The notes under the pieces are model-generated. The model ran no database searches. It was given only the letters and a program-made list of their open reading frames with translations, and was not told the DNA's origin. The position numbers and the translations under genes were made by a program. A stretch of 6,014 nucleotides of DNA. Origin: Domibacillus sp. (GTDB lineage Bacteria > Bacillota > Bacilli > Bacillales > Domibacillaceae). Position 1 is the first letter of the stretch, and every line of letters starts with the position of its first letter. This document shows, one piece after another, positions 4,720-6,014 of the stretch. Where the stretch lies: positions 1 through 6,014 of the forward strand of contig JAPSKG010000144.1 of the NCBI GenBank assembly GCA_031177795.1, in the 5' to 3' direction.

Positions 4720-6014
4720 TTAAATATTTTCCGCCATTTCTTCTTTAAAACCAAATAAATACGTAAAGAAAAAGCCTGATAGATAAGTAATTAATAAGCC
4801 CATTCCGTATAACAAGTATTTTCCGTCATCAATTAAGGGAATAAGCGAAACACCTGATACTCCAATTCCTGAAGCACCTGTTTTTATTGCTGCTTGAAAA
4901 GCACCGCCTACAGCACCGCCCATGCAAGCAGTAATAAACGGACGGCCAAGAGGGAGGGTAACGCCATAAAGCAGCGGCTCTCCAATACCAAGGAAGCCTA
5001 CCGGCAGCGCTCCTTTGATAATCGTCCGCAGCCGGTTATTGCGTGTTTTTATGTAAATAGCCATGACAGCCCCAACTTGCCCGGCACCCGCCATAGCAAA
5101 AATAGGGAGAAGCGGAGTGTATCCCAGGCTGTTGATCAGCTCCATATGAATGGGCGTCAAGCCATGGTGAAGGCCTAACAAAACAACAGGCAGAAAAAAA
5201 CCAGCAAGAAGGCCTCCCACCATAAAGCCGCCAGCATCTAAAAAAGATTCAATGGCTTTAATGAGCGCTTCGGATAAAACACTTGCAACTGGCTGGATCA
5301 CATACAACGTTAAAACACCCACCGTTAAAACCGTCAGCAATGGAGTGAAAATAATGTCAACAGCAGATGGAATCCGCTGACGCACTGCACGTTCCACAAC
5401 AACCATCAGCCAGGCTGCAAACATGACCCCAAATAACCCTCCCCGGCCGGGAACGAGGGCTTCTCCAAAAACAGTTAAATCTGCAAGCGCCGGGTTAATG
5501 ATAAACATTCCTGCAATAGCCCCGAGCACCGGCGTCCCATTAAATTCTTTTGCCGTGTTCCAGCCAACTAAAATGCCTAAATAAGCAAAAAGCCCACTTC
5601 CCATGAAAAGCAACAGCTTCAGCAAAGTTCCCTCAGGGTCTGCGCCTGAATTTTTAGCGAAATTTGCTGCACCGGTTATAATGCCGGAAGCCACTACTCC
5701 TGGTATAAGTGGGATAAAAATATTTCCTGTTTTACGGAGCACTTGCTGCATTTTTGTTTTTTTTTGGTTTTCTATTTGTATTTCCGAAGATTTCCCAGCT
5801 GCTTCTCCAACTTTTAAAGCCGCAAGGCTGCTTAGTTTTTCAGCTGTTTCCCCGGCTTTTCCTGGTCCAATCACTACATGAAGCACGTCTTCTTTAAGAA
5901 TGCCCATGACACCCGGCACTTGTTTTATTTTGTGTATGTCCGCTTTGTCCCAATCAAGCAAATCAAGCCGAAGCCTGGTCATGCAATGTGTGATGCGGAG
6001 GATGTTTTCTTTTC
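4720..6014 (-). CDS. murP: MurP-like PTS EIIBC permease for MurNAc, 5' end outside window
   Basis: The coding frame is open to the right edge and 430 residues are visible. The EIIB domain is cut: ENILRITHC followed by MTRLRLDLLD shows the phosphorylated Cys at 5985-5983, so an ATG at 5982 is internal, not the start. After a linker (about residues 65-80 counted from that Met) the EIIC membrane domain begins: IFIPLIPGVVASG (88-100), FNGTPVLGAI (147-156), LHHGLTPIHMELI (271-283), and the substrate-pocket motif GIGEPLLYGVTLPLGRPF (332-349). No EIIA domain follows, so an EIIA from elsewhere must donate phosphate. The glucose/sucrose-family layout, the GIGEPLLYGVTLP form of the motif and the adjacent mupG all point to MurNAc or a MurNAc disaccharide as substrate, giving a 6-phosphosugar inside the cell. 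A sucrose or trehalose permease is the main alternative and is less likely given mupG. Confidence 0.88.
   Translation of the reverse strand, partial: KENILRITHCMTRLRLDLLDWDKADIHKIKQVPGVMGILKEDVLHVVIGPGKAGETAEKLSSLAALKVGEAAGKSSEIQIENQKKTKMQQVLRKTGNIFIPLIPGVVASGIITGAANFAKNSGADPEGTLLKLLLFMGSGLFAYLGILVGWNTAKEFNGTPVLGAIAGMFIINPALADLTVFGEALVPGRGGLFGVMFAAWLMVVVERAVRQRIPSAVDIIFTPLLTVLTVGVLTLYVIQPVASVLSEALIKAIESFLDAGGFMVGGLLAGFFLPVVLLGLHHGLTPIHMELINSLGYTPLLPIFAMAGAGQVGAVMAIYIKTRNNRLRTIIKGALPVGFLGIGEPLLYGVTLPLGRPFITACMGGAVGGAFQAAIKTGASGIGVSGVSLIPLIDDGKYLLYGMGLLITYLSGFFFTYLFGFKEEMAENI

Overview
The window comes from a low-to-moderate G+C Gram-positive bacterium, most likely a Bacillaceae member. The evidence is the strong AAGGAG/GGGAGG ribosome binding sites, T-rich intrinsic terminators after most genes, an HPr with both His15 and Ser46, a YfkO-type nitroreductase, a Bacillus-type ureD-ureH arrangement and a MurP/MupG muropeptide-recycling pair. 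No tRNA, rRNA, CRISPR array or insertion sequence is visible.

Layout. Positions 1-576 (+) hold the 3' part of an MscS-family mechanosensitive channel gene, entering from the left edge and broken by one extra A in an A7 run (139-145). A non-coding stretch follows (577-903), with a good promoter-like sequence, an intrinsic terminator and the leader of the next gene. Positions 904-1581 (+) encode an intact YfkO-like nitroreductase. It ends at a bidirectional terminator shared with the convergent gene 1633-2253 (-), a UreH-type nickel/cobalt permease. From 2269 to 2829 (-) lies what first looks like an empty 600-base gap. Reading the minus strand by eye shows a decayed urease accessory gene, ureD. 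It lacks its N-terminal part and carries two frameshifts and two in-frame stops, yet it is still recognisable from YLPDP to the C-terminal LRKY and sits just upstream of ureH, as in Bacillus urease operons. Positions 2874-3185 (-) encode a small HesB/YqkB-like protein. Positions 3265-3531 (-) encode HPr (ptsH) with its own -10 box and terminator. Positions 3607-4665 (-) encode MupG (6-phospho-N-acetylmuramidase), and 4720-6014 (-) the EIIBC permease MurP, running off the right edge.

How the genes fit together. MurP imports and phosphorylates a MurNAc-containing sugar, MupG cleaves the 6-phospho-muramyl disaccharide, and HPr donates phosphate in the PTS relay. The left half of the minus-strand block is a scar of a lost urease operon: the nickel permease is intact while the adjoining urease chaperone gene is dead and the rest of the operon is absent from this locus. 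The main points for follow-up are the hidden ureD remnant with its surviving ureH, the A7 frameshift in the channel gene, the ptsH gene standing apart from ptsI, and the hairpin between murP and mupG.
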